The translations under genes and the position numbers were made by a program. A DNA stretch of 53,964 nucleotides, from positions 20,755 through 74,718 of the forward strand of contig JAGTQV010000001.1 of NCBI GenBank assembly GCA_018397035.1, read 5' to 3'. The number at the start of each line of letters is the position of its first letter. The stretch's first letter is position 1. A model generated the notes under the pieces. The model did not search any database and was not told the origin of the DNA. It saw nothing but the letters and a program-made list of their open reading frames with translations. This document shows, piece after piece, positions 8,573 to 17,758 of this stretch. This DNA is from Candidatus Bathyarchaeota archaeon. Its GTDB lineage: Archaea; Thermoproteota; Bathyarchaeia; 40CM-2-53-6; RBG-13-38-9.

Positions 8573-8631
8573 TCCCGCCCGCCCCACCACTAATCTTCGC
8601 CATCAGGATTAAACTAGATCAGGCTGAAGCC

Positions 8632-10014
8632 TTAATCGCGAAGCCGCTCCTTCTTCTCGATCGCTCTCGCAGCAACCACACCAGAGGCCGACGCTTGGAC
8701 TAATCCCCTAGTTATCCCTGCCCCATCACCAGTAGCAAAGAGATTCCGGATCCTCGTTTCAAGATCATTATTCAATTCCAACCTTGAAGAGTAGAACTTT
8801 ACTTCAACGCCGTAGAGTAGGGTATGCTTAGCGTAGACTCCTGGTGAAACTTTATCCATTGCTTGAAGCATCTCTTTGATATCCTCAAGATAACGGTAGG
8901 GCAGAATGAAACTTAAGTCGCCGGGTGTTGCGAACTTCAGCGTTGGAACAACTAAATTCCTAGCCATCCGCCCCTCAGTCGATCTCCTTCCAGCCTCAAG
9001 GTCGCCCAGTCTCTGAACTAGGATCCCGCCCCCCAAAAGGTTAGCGAGTCTAGCGATGTACTTCCCATAAGCAATAGGCTCCCTGAATGGCTCAGTAAAC
9101 TTGGTGCTGACCAGTACAGCGAAGTTACTGTTTCCAGTCTTCTTCTCAGCGTAGCTTTGACCATTCACAGTCACTATGTCATTGTAGGACTCTGTTATGA
9201 CTTCTCCTGAAGGGTTCATGCAGAAAGTCCTGACCATATCGTCGAATGACTTTGAATGATAAATGAACTTCGGCTCGTAAAGAGCTTCAGTCAGTTCCTC
9301 AAGAACCGCAGCAGGAACCTCAACGCGAACGCCTAAGTCGACAGGATTGTTCAGGGCCCTAAGACCGAGCATCTGGGCCTCTGTAGCAAGCCACTCAGCA
9401 CCGACTCTTCCAGGAGCAACGATCACGTATCGACTACTGATCTTCTCTCCATCTCTTGTCTCTACACCCTTTATCTCCCCATCCTTCACGATGAGGCTTT
9501 TCACCTCGGTTCCTGTCCGGATCTCGGCTCTGCCTTGGAGGAACTGCTTAGTCCTGCTGAGTATCTGCGAGCAATTCTCAGTCCCGAGATGCCGTATCTT
9601 GGATGGAATAAGCTTCAGTCCTGCAAGTGCAGCTTTCCTTTCTATCTTCTCTATCTTGCTTAGATCTGTACCGTACAGATGTTGGGGTGCACCGAATTTC
9701 ACGTAGACATTGTCAACGTAATCTATCAATCTGTTCAGTTCGGAGGCGTCTATGTATTCGGCAAGCCATCCACCCACCTCTGTTGAGAGTGTAAGTTTCC
9801 CATCACTGAAGGCGCCTGCTCCACCCCAGCCTGTTAGGAGGTAGCATGGTTCACACCTGACGCAGCCTAGTCCTCGGTCGCTGGAGCATCTGCGGTCCTC
9901 CAGCTGTGGGCCCATATCAACCATCAGAATCTCGAGATCTGTTCTGCTCGCAAGTTCGAGTGCTGAGAATATGCCTGCGGGTCCACACCCAACTATTGTG
10001 ACATCATACTTCAA
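8632..10014 (-). CDS. FAD-dependent dehydrogenase (COG2509 type)
   Basis: The 460-residue flavoprotein starts with the dinucleotide-binding motif VGCGPAGIFSALELA and an acidic strand end (VDMG). The block GCVRCEPCYLLTGWGGAGAFSDGKL is characteristic of the uncharacterized COG2509 family. A second nucleotide-binding region (YVIVAPGRVGAEWL) and the C-terminal FATGDGAGITRGLVQASASGVVAARAI complete the FAD fold. The Cys cluster CxxCxxC near residues 51-57 may be redox active. The electron partner and substrate are not known. It lies 94 bp after purM on the same strand and may be read through from the purine operon, but no role in purine synthesis is implied. Confidence 0.85.
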   Translation of the reverse strand: MKYDVTIVGCGPAGIFSALELASRTDLEILMVDMGPQLEDRRCSSDRGLGCVRCEPCYLLTGWGGAGAFSDGKLTLSTEVGGWLAEYIDASELNRLIDYVDNVYVKFGAPQHLYGTDLSKIEKIERKAALAGLKLIPSKIRHLGTENCSQILSRTKQFLQGRAEIRTGTEVKSLIVKDGEIKGVETRDGEKISSRYVIVAPGRVGAEWLATEAQMLGLRALNNPVDLGVRVEVPAAVLEELTEALYEPKFIYHSKSFDDMVRTFCMNPSGEVITESYNDIVTVNGQSYAEKKTGNSNFAVLVSTKFTEPFREPIAYGKYIARLANLLGGGILVQRLGDLEAGRRSTEGRMARNLVVPTLKFATPGDLSFILPYRYLEDIKEMLQAMDKVSPGVYAKHTLLYGVEVKFYSSRLELNNDLETRIRNLFATGDGAGITRGLVQASASGVVAARAIEKKERLRD

Positions 10015-10108
10015 GAAGTCTACCCCGAAGCCAGATGAATGGCTCCGCGTTCATGATATAAGCTTACCTTGCTGTGCTGAAGATAGAGGTTGTTCTCCTA
10101 TCAGAGAA

Positions 10109-11173
10109 CTAGAGTCTTAGAGTCTTTCCTTTAGTGTTTACTCTCACTCCAGGCTCATCTGTGACTCGCCCGACGACGTCAGCTTTGAGGTTGAAGTGTT
10201 GCATGCATGAAAGCACCTCTCCAACGCTTCCTTCAGAGGTCATAATGCACATTCCTACACCCATGTTGAAGGTTCTGTACATCTCATCGTCAGGAATCTT
10301 CCCCGCCTCCTGTATCAGTTCGAATACCGGACTTGGCCTAGGCATTTCGTCTAGGTGGAAGCCTACTCTCGCGTAGCGCTCGAACCGCCTGAGTTTGGTG
10401 AAGGCTCCACCAGTTATGTGCGCTACACCATGAATCTCCGAGGACTCCATAGCCTCAATGACAGGCTTGACATATATTCTTGTGGGTTCGAGAAGCGTCT
10501 CACCGACCGTCTTGCACAGTCCTGGAGGTTTCTCGTCAAGTTCGAACCCCTTCTCTTCAAGGAGGACCTTTCTCGCCAACGACAAACCATTACTGTGTAT
10601 TCCGCTACTCTCTAAACCCACGATCACGTCTCCTGGTTTAATCCTGTCCCCTCTCACTATACGGTCCATCTCCACCTCTCCAAGGCAGAAGGCTGCCAGA
10701 TCGAAGCCTCGGCCGGGTACCGCACCTCTAATCACATCCGGCATGATCGCTGTCTCGCCTCCCACAATGCTGATCTCCGACTCCTCGGCAGCCTCAACCA
10801 AGCCTCTCATTATTTCGGCGGTGACAGTCTCGTCCGGTTTCTCTAGGGCGAGGTAGTCGATCAGAGTTGTTGGTTTCGCTCCGACGCATATGAGGTCGTT
10901 TACACACATAGCTACGCAGTCTATGCCTATTGTGCTGAATCTGTTCATCATTTGGGCTACTAGGGCTTTAGTCCCGCAACCGTCGGAGTGTAGTGCTAAT
11001 GCTCTTCCTCCACCTACGTCAATGAGGGAGGCATAATGGCCGAATCCCATTATCACCTCAGCGAACTTGCCTGTCCTGAACCTGTATGTCTTGGTCACAA
11101 GCTCCTCGATCTCGGAGTGTAATCTTCTGATCTTCTCTTGATCCACTCCTGCCCTCGAGTAACTCCAGGACAA
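10109..11173 (-). CDS. purM: Phosphoribosylformylglycinamidine cyclo-ligase (AIR synthetase)
   Basis: The 354-residue enzyme closes FGAM to AIR with ATP, the fifth step of IMP synthesis. It has the PurM/PurL-family features: an early SHxGYxx-like block replaced here by FGHYASLIDVGGG, ALHSDGCGTKALVA, GIDCVAMCVNDLICVGAKP, the glycine-rich IVGGETAIMPDV, GLESSGIHSNGLSLAR and late HITGGAFTKL. Length is normal. It is the last clear member of the minus-strand purine operon, starting 2 bp after purE ends. Confidence 0.95.
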   Translation of the reverse strand: MSWSYSRAGVDQEKIRRLHSEIEELVTKTYRFRTGKFAEVIMGFGHYASLIDVGGGRALALHSDGCGTKALVAQMMNRFSTIGIDCVAMCVNDLICVGAKPTTLIDYLALEKPDETVTAEIMRGLVEAAEESEISIVGGETAIMPDVIRGAVPGRGFDLAAFCLGEVEMDRIVRGDRIKPGDVIVGLESSGIHSNGLSLARKVLLEEKGFELDEKPPGLCKTVGETLLEPTRIYVKPVIEAMESSEIHGVAHITGGAFTKLRRFERYARVGFHLDEMPRPSPVFELIQEAGKIPDDEMYRTFNMGVGMCIMTSEGSVGEVLSCMQHFNLKADVVGRVTDEPGVRVNTKGKTLRL

Positions 11174-11175
11174 GC

Positions 11176-11616
11176 CTACAGCTCCGTCAGCTTGGATTTG
11201 ATCTCTGGATCTACCATGGCCAGTATTCTCGCAGCGAGTAGGGCGGCGTTCTCGCCGTTGCCTACTCCGACGGTTGCTACGGGAACCCCTTTCGGCATCT
11301 GCATCATCGCCAGAAGAGCGTCTAGTCCTTCAAGGCTTACGTTGACTGGGACTCCTATCACCGGCTTAGATGTTCTTGATGATATGTATCCAGGCAACTG
11401 TGCAGAGAGGCCCGCTACAGCTATGAAGATGACTGCTCCTGTTGATCCTATGTATTCTTCGAGATCCTTTGGGTTTCTGTGCGCAGACAAAGTCTTCACT
11501 TCATAAGGGATCCCGAATCTGTCCAGTGTCTTGGTGACCTCCTCAGCCACTGGCCTATCACTCTCGCTCCCCATAACAACAGCCACAAGCTTACTCTGTT
11601 CTTTTCTCGGCGTCAT
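11176..11616 (-). CDS. purE: 5-(carboxyamino)imidazole ribonucleotide mutase
   Basis: The 146-residue protein carries the PurE signatures MGSESDRPVAEEV (residues 14-26), the LSAHRNP loop and the VGVGNGENAALLAARIL helix. It shifts the carboxyl group between N5-CAIR or AIR and CAIR in purine synthesis. Whether it works with PurK (class I) or directly with CO2 (class II) is not settled; no purK is in this window. Its start overlaps the purF stop by 4 bp, a sign of translational coupling. Confidence 0.94.
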   Translation of the reverse strand: MTPRKEQSKLVAVVMGSESDRPVAEEVTKTLDRFGIPYEVKTLSAHRNPKDLEEYIGSTGAVIFIAVAGLSAQLPGYISSRTSKPVIGVPVNVSLEGLDALLAMMQMPKGVPVATVGVGNGENAALLAARILAMVDPEIKSKLTEL

Positions 11617-13052
11617 ACTGGTATCTCAGCCTCCCATGCCCTAGTCGTCCCTATCCCGGACCTCTCCTTCAATGCCTCAAGGATCCTCTGCACGTACGGT
11701 GTCGGATACTCACCAGTCAAGCAGCCGAGGCAGAGATCCTCCTTTGGGAGACCGATAGCATCGACGAGTCCGTCTAGAGTCTGGTAGCCTAAAGAGTCAG
11801 ACCCTATCTTCTCCTTGATCGATTCGATATCCATCCTCGCCGCGATCAGTTCACCGTAACTTGCAATGTCTATTCCGTAGAAGCATGGGGAGATTATCGG
11901 TGGGCATGTGCTCATCATGTGGACTTTCTTGGCGCCTGCGTTCTTGACCATATTCACTATAGCCTTGCTTGTGGTGCCTCTGACTATGCTGTCGTCGATG
12001 ATGAGGACCTCTTTCCCGGTGACTACTGACTTGAGGGGGTTTATCTTTAGTTTCATCGCGGCGTCCCTATCTCTCTGACGGGGCATAATAAAGGTCCTGT
12101 GAATGTACCTGTTCTTTATGAGGCCTTCAGCTACAGGCGTTCCTGTCTGCCTGGAGTAACCTTCAGCCGCTGTTCTTGACGTGTCAGGCACAGGTATGAC
12201 GACGTCCGATTTGATACCGTAAGTCTTGGCCAGATTCACGCCAAGATTGAATCTGACATTATAGACGCTTCTACCCTCTATGATGGAGTCGACGCGACTG
12301 AAGTATACGTACTCAAACATGCAGTGGGCTCTGCGGTTGCAGGAATTATACCTGAACTCTTCAATCCCGTTCCTGCTTGCTACTAGTAGGGTACCAGGAT
12401 CTACATCTCCGACAAGTCTAATGTTATTGCCGTCTAGAGCAACGCTCTCAGAGGCAAAGGCTGTAGACCCCTCCGTCATCCCTTGGCAGAGAGGCCGAAA
12501 ACCGAGGGGATCTCTGGCGGCGATCAATTCACCCCTGCTGGTAAGTATGATGATTGAGTATCCACCCTCAAGTTGACTTGCCATACTCTCCATGGCGACC
12601 GCGTAGTCGCCACTCTCCTCATAGTATCTCCTGAAGAGCCTCAGCATGATCTCTGCATCACTGTTGGTTCTGAGTCTGAGACCTTCGTTCAGAAGCCTCT
12701 TCCTTACCGACATGTAGTTGGCAACATTGCCGTTGTGGGCGAATGCAAAGTGACTGTCCGTCATTGGTTGAGCGTTTGCAAGTGTTGAACTTCCTGTAGT
12801 TGAGTATCTGACATGACCGATCCCCACGTGACCTGAGAGCCTCCACAGTTTCGGCTTGAGATTCTGAGAGACTAGACCCCAAACCTTCCTTGTTGACAAT
12901 CTGCCATTCTTCAGTGTCGAGATACCTGCGGATTCCTGCCCTCTATGCTGAAGTGACATAAGCCCGCAGTAGATGCTGTGAACAATATCCTGTTCACGAC
13001 TACATACTCCAAAAACTCCACAAGAATCCTTCTTCGAACCGGTAACCTCCAT
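11613..13052 (-). CDS. purF: Amidophosphoribosyltransferase
   Basis: The 479-residue enzyme commits PRPP to purine synthesis. The N-terminal glutaminase domain has its nucleophile cysteine in KKDSCGVFGV at about residue 11, so the chain begins with a short propeptide as in other PurF. LMSLQHRGQESAGI and the GHVRYSTTGSS block follow. The C-terminal phosphoribosyltransferase domain has the PRPP loop VLIIDDSIVRGTTSKAI. Late cysteines (CPPIISPCFYG and LCLGCLTG) match iron-sulfur ligands of PurF. It starts 1 bp after purL ends and overlaps purE by 4 bp. Confidence 0.96.
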   Translation of the reverse strand: MEVTGSKKDSCGVFGVCSREQDIVHSIYCGLMSLQHRGQESAGISTLKNGRLSTRKVWGLVSQNLKPKLWRLSGHVGIGHVRYSTTGSSTLANAQPMTDSHFAFAHNGNVANYMSVRKRLLNEGLRLRTNSDAEIMLRLFRRYYEESGDYAVAMESMASQLEGGYSIIILTSRGELIAARDPLGFRPLCQGMTEGSTAFASESVALDGNNIRLVGDVDPGTLLVASRNGIEEFRYNSCNRRAHCMFEYVYFSRVDSIIEGRSVYNVRFNLGVNLAKTYGIKSDVVIPVPDTSRTAAEGYSRQTGTPVAEGLIKNRYIHRTFIMPRQRDRDAAMKLKINPLKSVVTGKEVLIIDDSIVRGTTSKAIVNMVKNAGAKKVHMMSTCPPIISPCFYGIDIASYGELIAARMDIESIKEKIGSDSLGYQTLDGLVDAIGLPKEDLCLGCLTGEYPTPYVQRILEALKERSGIGTTRAWEAEIPV

Positions 13053-13053
13053 T

Positions 13054-15273
13054 CTAGTTGACCTTCACAAGTTCAGGGATCGCTGTCTGCCAAGCATTCC
13101 TCAGGCGCTCAATCGGGCAGCATATCAATGTCTCGTTCTCCGTGACGACCTTGAAGTCTAAAGTTGAGACTTCACCTATCTTAGCCGCTGCAACACCTCT
13201 GCCTCTAACTAATGATAACAGTTTTCCAGCATGTTCCTCTGTGGTGGTCAGTATGAACCTGGCTGACGACTCGGAGAAGAGTACCTCATCCGGCTTCATG
13301 GAGGCCTTATGCGGGATTGCTCCCAAGTCTACTGTTAATCCCAGGTTTCCCTTGATAGCCATCTCGGCAAGCGCTACGGCGAGCCCGCCTTCAGAACAGT
13401 CATGAGCTGCTGTGACGTATCCACCTCTTATAGCTTCAATGACCGCTCTTATCGAGGATCTTTCTCTTGAGGCTACTGCCCGGGGAGGATTACTATGCTG
13501 GTTACCGGTCAGCCTACTGTACTGTGAGCCGCCGAGTTCACGAAATGTCTTCCCGATGAGGACTATCGATTCACCCGCCCTCTTAAGCGCCATACTGGTT
13601 ACAAGGTTCAGTCTCTCTATTAGGCCAAGCATCACGATTGCAGTTGAAGGCTTGACAGCCCTACCGGTTCTCTCATCTTCATTGTAGAAACTGACGTTCC
13701 CACCAACGCAGGGTATGTTCAGTCCTCTGAGCATGTACCCCATACCGTCTATAGCTTCCTTGAACTGCCAGTAGACTTCAGGCTTCTCCGGGTTGCCGAA
13801 GTTGCAGCAGTCAGTCATCGCGATAGGTACGGCACCTGTTGCAACTACGTTCCTCGCGGCTTCTGCGACCGCTAAAGCGTGGCCGTTATATGGGTCAAGA
13901 AAGCAGTATGAGCTATTACAGTCAACCTTGACAGCCACGGCTTTGTCAGCACCTATTACTCTCAGGACTGCTGCATCTGCATCCCCGGGTTTCAGTATAG
14001 TCCTGACCCCGACCTCATGGTCATATTGCCTGTAGACGTATTCCTTACATGCAATGTTAGGCATTGATAGCAGGTTGCATAGTGCCTGTGAAAGGTCGCT
14101 CATAGACTGTGCCTTCGCTCTCTTTTCTCTGGTTGTCTTCGGGCGCCTCGCAATCCTTCTTGGAATTGGCGAATTGGTTAATAGTTCCGAAGGAATGTCG
14201 ACTACGACCTCGCCTCGAAACTTCGCTACAATGCGACCGCTGGCAGTCACCTTCCCTATGACCGAGTAGGCGAGTCCCCACTTACGTAAGATCTTGAAGA
14301 CTTCTTCGCCTTCAGGGGCTACCGTGAAGAGGATCCTCTCCTGAGATTCCGACAGCAGAAGCTCATAAGGGCTCATCCCTTCTTCCCTGACATGAATCTT
14401 CTCGAGATCTACCTGTACGCCTGTCCCCCCTTTACTCGACATCTCTGACAAGGCACAGGTGAGGCCGCCGCCGCCGAGATCCTTTACAGCCGTGACCTTA
14501 CCTGTCCTCAAAGCCTCCAAGGTGGCTTCGATCACAAGTTTCTTGGTGAATGGATCCCCGATTTGAACAGCAGGCCTGTCCAGCTCTGATTCTTCAGTGA
14601 TCACTCTGGAGGCAAAGGTTACGCCGTGCACGCCGTCTCTGCCGGTGGCCCCTCCAACAAGAACGATTATGTCACCCGGATTATCCATCCTCCCTAGAGT
14701 TAGGGTCTCAGCCCTTCCTTGGCCGATACATGCCACGTTAACTATGCAGTTCGTCTCGAAGCTCTCATCAAACTCTATCTCGCCAGATACAGTCGGGATT
14801 CCTGTACAGTTACCGTAGTCAGCTATTCCTCTCACTACATTATTGAAGAGCCACCTGCTATGGCCGCTATCCAGACTGCCGAACCGCAAGGAGTCCAGTA
14901 ATCCTATGGGGCGGCAGTTCATACACAAGATATCTCTGATTATCCCCCCGATACCTGTCGCGGCTCCGTTGTAAGGTTCTATCGCTGAGGGGTGGTTGTG
15001 GCTTTCAATCTTGAATGCGATGACGTCTCCGTCACCTATATCGACCACACCTGAATCATATCCCGGCCCAACAATGACTCTCTTCCCTGACTTCGGAAGC
15101 TTCTGCAGTAGTCGCCTACTACTCTTGTATGAACAGTGTTCGGACCACATGACATCTATCATGCCTAACTCTACTTCATTAGGCTCTCTGCCTAGCCTCT
15201 TCCTTGCCTCTATCAATTCATCGAACGTCAGGTTGACCTTGAGTCTCGTGGCTTCCAACCTAGGAATGTTCAC
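13054..15273 (-). CDS. purL: FGAM synthase, large subunit
   Basis: The 739-residue protein is the small-form PurL used with PurQ and PurS. Visible motifs are MWSEHCSYKSSRRLL, FKIESHNHPSAIEPYNGAATGIGGIIRDI, GATGRDGVHG, VKDLGGGGLTCALSEM, LLSESQERIL, GGNVSFYNE and the late AHDCSEGGLAVALAEMA. It uses ATP and ammonia to turn FGAR into FGAM, the ammonia coming from PurQ. Its start codon overlaps the purQ stop by 4 bp. Length and order match the archaeal operon. Confidence 0.96.
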   Translation of the reverse strand: MNIPRLEATRLKVNLTFDELIEARKRLGREPNEVELGMIDVMWSEHCSYKSSRRLLQKLPKSGKRVIVGPGYDSGVVDIGDGDVIAFKIESHNHPSAIEPYNGAATGIGGIIRDILCMNCRPIGLLDSLRFGSLDSGHSRWLFNNVVRGIADYGNCTGIPTVSGEIEFDESFETNCIVNVACIGQGRAETLTLGRMDNPGDIIVLVGGATGRDGVHGVTFASRVITEESELDRPAVQIGDPFTKKLVIEATLEALRTGKVTAVKDLGGGGLTCALSEMSSKGGTGVQVDLEKIHVREEGMSPYELLLSESQERILFTVAPEGEEVFKILRKWGLAYSVIGKVTASGRIVAKFRGEVVVDIPSELLTNSPIPRRIARRPKTTREKRAKAQSMSDLSQALCNLLSMPNIACKEYVYRQYDHEVGVRTILKPGDADAAVLRVIGADKAVAVKVDCNSSYCFLDPYNGHALAVAEAARNVVATGAVPIAMTDCCNFGNPEKPEVYWQFKEAIDGMGYMLRGLNIPCVGGNVSFYNEDERTGRAVKPSTAIVMLGLIERLNLVTSMALKRAGESIVLIGKTFRELGGSQYSRLTGNQHSNPPRAVASRERSSIRAVIEAIRGGYVTAAHDCSEGGLAVALAEMAIKGNLGLTVDLGAIPHKASMKPDEVLFSESSARFILTTTEEHAGKLLSLVRGRGVAAAKIGEVSTLDFKVVTENETLICCPIERLRNAWQTAIPELVKVN

Positions 15274-15959
15274 CCTCTCAGAGCAGCCAAGATGCGGAGT
15301 CCATCGGAATTCGAGAATGGACTGAGTATCGGTTCAGAGGCACGTTCAGGATGCGGCATGAGGCCAACAACATTTCTGTCCTCATTACAGATCCCTGCCA
15401 CGCAATCCATGGAACCGTTTGGATTCGAGTCTTCACTCGGTACGGACTGGTTGTTGACGTAACGAAAGACTACCTGACCGTTTTCATCAAGCTCCTTGAG
15501 GCCTTCAGGATCATTAACGTACCTTCCCTCAGCATGAGCGATCGGCATATCAAGAACAGCCCCCTTCTGAATGGCCCTTGTAAAGACTGTGTCACTGGTC
15601 TCGACTCTTACCTTGACCCACTTGCAAACGAAGGCCAAGCATTCATTCCTGAGGAGTGCCCCTGGCAAGAGCCCTGACTCTATCAGGATCTGAAATCCGT
15701 TACAGATCCCGATGACCGGTTTTCCTTCCTTTGCCATCACTCTCACCTGCTCCATTGCAGGACTATGAGCAGCAATTGTCCCTGCCCTAAGATAGTCACC
15801 GTAAGAGAAGCCGCCCGGCAAGACAACTGAATCGTACTCCTCACCTGCAAAGTCTCTGTGCCAAACGAGATCTGCTTCTAATTTGAGGACATCCTTTAGG
15901 ACATGGAAAACATCTAGGTCACAGTTGGATCCTGGAAACCTTACTACTGCGGTCTTCAC
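15270..15959 (-). CDS. purQ: FGAM synthase, glutaminase subunit
   Basis: The 229-residue class I glutamine amidotransferase shows FPGSNCDLDV, VLPGGFSYGDYLRAG, the nucleophile in VIGICNGFQILIESGLLPGAL and the late catalytic GLMPHPERASEP. It frees ammonia from glutamine for PurL. Start and stop overlap purS and purL by 4 bp each (ATGA type), so the three subunits are translationally coupled. Confidence 0.96.
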   Translation of the reverse strand: MKTAVVRFPGSNCDLDVFHVLKDVLKLEADLVWHRDFAGEEYDSVVLPGGFSYGDYLRAGTIAAHSPAMEQVRVMAKEGKPVIGICNGFQILIESGLLPGALLRNECLAFVCKWVKVRVETSDTVFTRAIQKGAVLDMPIAHAEGRYVNDPEGLKELDENGQVVFRYVNNQSVPSEDSNPNGSMDCVAGICNEDRNVVGLMPHPERASEPILSPFSNSDGLRILAALRG

Positions 15960-16222
15960 TCCGTTTCGCCCCTGACGCGAATAGTGCAGTTGTGAACGAC
16001 TGGATTGAATAATCTTAGAGTATTCGACATCTTGTTGACTATTCGTTCTGCCTCCTCACTGTCTGTTGCCTGAACATGCAGTCTCAGATACTTACCTGCT
16101 CTGATACTCTTAACCTCAGAGAATCCACCTCTGCTAACGAGTTCCCTAGCTATCGTTTCGCCTTCTGGATCTCTTGCCATTTTCTTGTTCTCGATAATTA
16201 CTTCCACAGTGAATATGGGCAT
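15956..16222 (-). CDS. purS: FGAM synthase, PurS subunit
   Basis: The small subunit bridges PurL and PurQ. The body FTVEVIIENKKMARDPEGETIARELVSRGGF and the late strand block match PurS. I chose the ATG at 16222 (about 88 residues), which follows an AGAGG-like site on the minus strand. An upstream in-frame ATG at 16258 would add 12 residues with no family match. It is the first gene of the purine operon. Confidence 0.9.
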   Translation of the reverse strand: MPIFTVEVIIENKKMARDPEGETIARELVSRGGFSEVKSIRAGKYLRLHVQATDSEEAERIVNKMSNTLRLFNPVVHNCTIRVRGETE

Positions 16223-16338
16223 ATCAAGTGGCCTCTGGTCTTCTGAGTGTACTGTCACACTGACTGTGGGTGAGTTTGATCAAAGACTACCATTATCGTG
16301 TGCTCCTACAGATGGATTCCGCAACTTCCCTATTATTG

Positions 16339-16350
16339 TTTTGTACAAAA
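16339..16350. promoter_or_regulatory. Palindrome upstream of the purine operon
   Basis: TTTTGTACAAAA is a perfect 12-bp palindrome in the 125-bp gap before purS. It lies about 117 bp upstream of the chosen purS start. It could be an operator, but no second copy was seen and no regulator is assigned. Confidence 0.3.
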
Positions 16351-16383
16351 AAGCGTATACAAGATGCAGCAGAATTTACATGA

Positions 16384-17232
16384 TTATGTGAATTTGCCCG
16401 TCATGGAGATATCGGATAGTCTCCCTAAGTAGACTCCGTCAAGCAGATAGGCTTCAGCATCCATAAGCTGGATCCCATTAGATCTAAGCAGGGGGCCTGT
16501 ATAGGCCTTGCCGAGACGTGCCCCACCTTCAAATCGGTTAAGGACTTGGCCGCTGAGGAGACTGTTGAAAGAGGGGATGAATATACAGTGCGGGTTGCTC
16601 AAGGTTACATTGAAGTACCGTTTCATAGCATCCCCGGCATCGCCCTCCAACTTCCTCCCCAAGTGGCTAAGGAGTTTTCTAGCAAGTACCTCCCCATCTG
16701 AACTTGCCCTCAACCATACTTGGTGAGTCGTTGAGAAGCCGGCAGCATCTAACAGCCTAATCATGGGGTGTAGATGCCCCAGTATGATCGTGTCACATCC
16801 CAAGATCTCCGGCCTAGGCCAAGCGTGGCCGTGAATCAGCCCAACCTTATGATCAATAGTCAAACCGTGGACGGGGAACATCTTTACTCGCTCAGGAATC
16901 AACGCTTCCAAGTTTCCATCATGATTCCCGGGGATCACGTATATCTCCTCCACGAACTCGAGGAGTTCCTGAAAGAAGGAGGGGACGTCCCCCCACTCTC
17001 TTAACCCAACCCTCGCTACTTCATGCTTAACGTCTCCGAGGATGATAAGGCGGGCGGAGTCTGTCTCCTTGATGATAAGCCTAAGTCTTTCAGCATACTT
17101 TGGAGCCTGTGAAGGTATGTGCAGACCCTGCTCAGCAAGCGAGGCTTCCCACCCAATGTGCAAGTCGCTGATGATGAGACTTCTATCAGCGCCTTTGAGG
17201 AGGAGTGCAGGATAGGGAATTACAGGATTCAC
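16384..17232 (-). CDS. Archaeal metallophosphoesterase (COG1407 type)
   Basis: The 282-residue protein has the calcineurin-like metal motifs in order: ISDLHIGWE (about 21-29), ILGDVKHE (64-71), IPGNHDGNLE, LIHGHAWP and LGHLHPMI. These ligate two metal ions in phosphoesterases and nucleases. Archaeal relatives are often encoded with Lhr-type helicases; here an Lhr gene is about 9 kb away. The substrate is unknown. The start is a GTG at 17232, divergent from the SWIM gene. Confidence 0.88.
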   Translation of the reverse strand: MNPVIPYPALLLKGADRSLIISDLHIGWEASLAEQGLHIPSQAPKYAERLRLIIKETDSARLIILGDVKHEVARVGLREWGDVPSFFQELLEFVEEIYVIPGNHDGNLEALIPERVKMFPVHGLTIDHKVGLIHGHAWPRPEILGCDTIILGHLHPMIRLLDAAGFSTTHQVWLRASSDGEVLARKLLSHLGRKLEGDAGDAMKRYFNVTLSNPHCIFIPSFNSLLSGQVLNRFEGGARLGKAYTGPLLRSNGIQLMDAEAYLLDGVYLGRLSDISMTGKFT

Positions 17233-17341
17233 AATTAGGAAGGCCGTTCTCCTCCGCAGTGAAGGTTAAGTGTACACAGGAACTCATAAGTTGTGTGTGA
17301 AGCGAGTCTGGAACAAGCATAGTATATTGAAGTGGGGAGTC

Positions 17342-17758
17342 ATGAGGCGCTGTGACCGTGACGAGGCGAGGCTTATCGCACAGATATGTAAGCAGTTGAA
17401 CCGGACAGAATTTCAGGTGAGAAAGCTTGCCAAGAAGCTTGAAGATCACTTTGGGGAGAGAGCTGCCAGAGCCCTCAGACTCGTTGAGGAGGGTGCCGTT
17501 AAACGTTGTCTATTCAAACCTAGCGGCCGCGTTATCTGGGAAGTGAAAGGGAGGAAGGCGACTTATCAAGTCATGTCAAAGACTAACTACTGCAGCTGCG
17601 ATGATTACTATTTCAGGGTCATGAATTCAAGTAAACAGTTATGCTATCACATAATCGCTCAGAGAGTAGCGGCCGCCCTTGGCAGATTCAGGGATGTCGA
17701 GTATGCTGACAAAGACTACGGCAAGATCACGCGTAAATGGAAGAAGAGCATCAGATAG
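17342..17758 (+). CDS. SWIM zinc-finger protein
   Basis: The SWIM motif CxCx(n)CxH is visible as YCSCDDYYF...QLCYHIIAQ. The N-terminal half is charged and helical. SWIM domains bind DNA or protein; small archaeal SWIM proteins have been proposed as partners of RadA paralogs, but that is not shown here. The ATG at 17342 (MRRCDRDEARL) follows GGGGAG and gives 138 residues. An upstream ATG at 17270 adds 24 residues that look unlike coding sequence of this family. The gene overlaps or abuts the small membrane protein downstream. Confidence 0.78.
   Translation: MRRCDRDEARLIAQICKQLNRTEFQVRKLAKKLEDHFGERAARALRLVEEGAVKRCLFKPSGRVIWEVKGRKATYQVMSKTNYCSCDDYYFRVMNSSKQLCYHIIAQRVAAALGRFRDVEYADKDYGKITRKWKKSIR

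Larger units (their letters stand above)
8474..8589 (+). tRNA. tRNA-Pro (CGG) with two introns
   Basis: The acceptor arms GGGGCGG (8474-8480) and CCGCCCC (8579-8585) pair perfectly, followed by A73 and an encoded CCA (8587-8589). The D arm is GTC...GAT. The anticodon stem is CCGGT (8503-8507) with GCCGG (8528-8532), and the loop C-T-CGG-G gives anticodon CGG at 8510-8512. The T stem is GCGGG (8538-8542) with CCCGC (8574-8578). Two insertions interrupt it: 13 nt after position 37 (about 8514-8526) and 24 nt in the T loop (about 8549-8572). Removing both leaves a standard 76-nt tRNA. Intron ends are uncertain by one or two bases because G and A repeats flank them. Confidence 0.85.
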
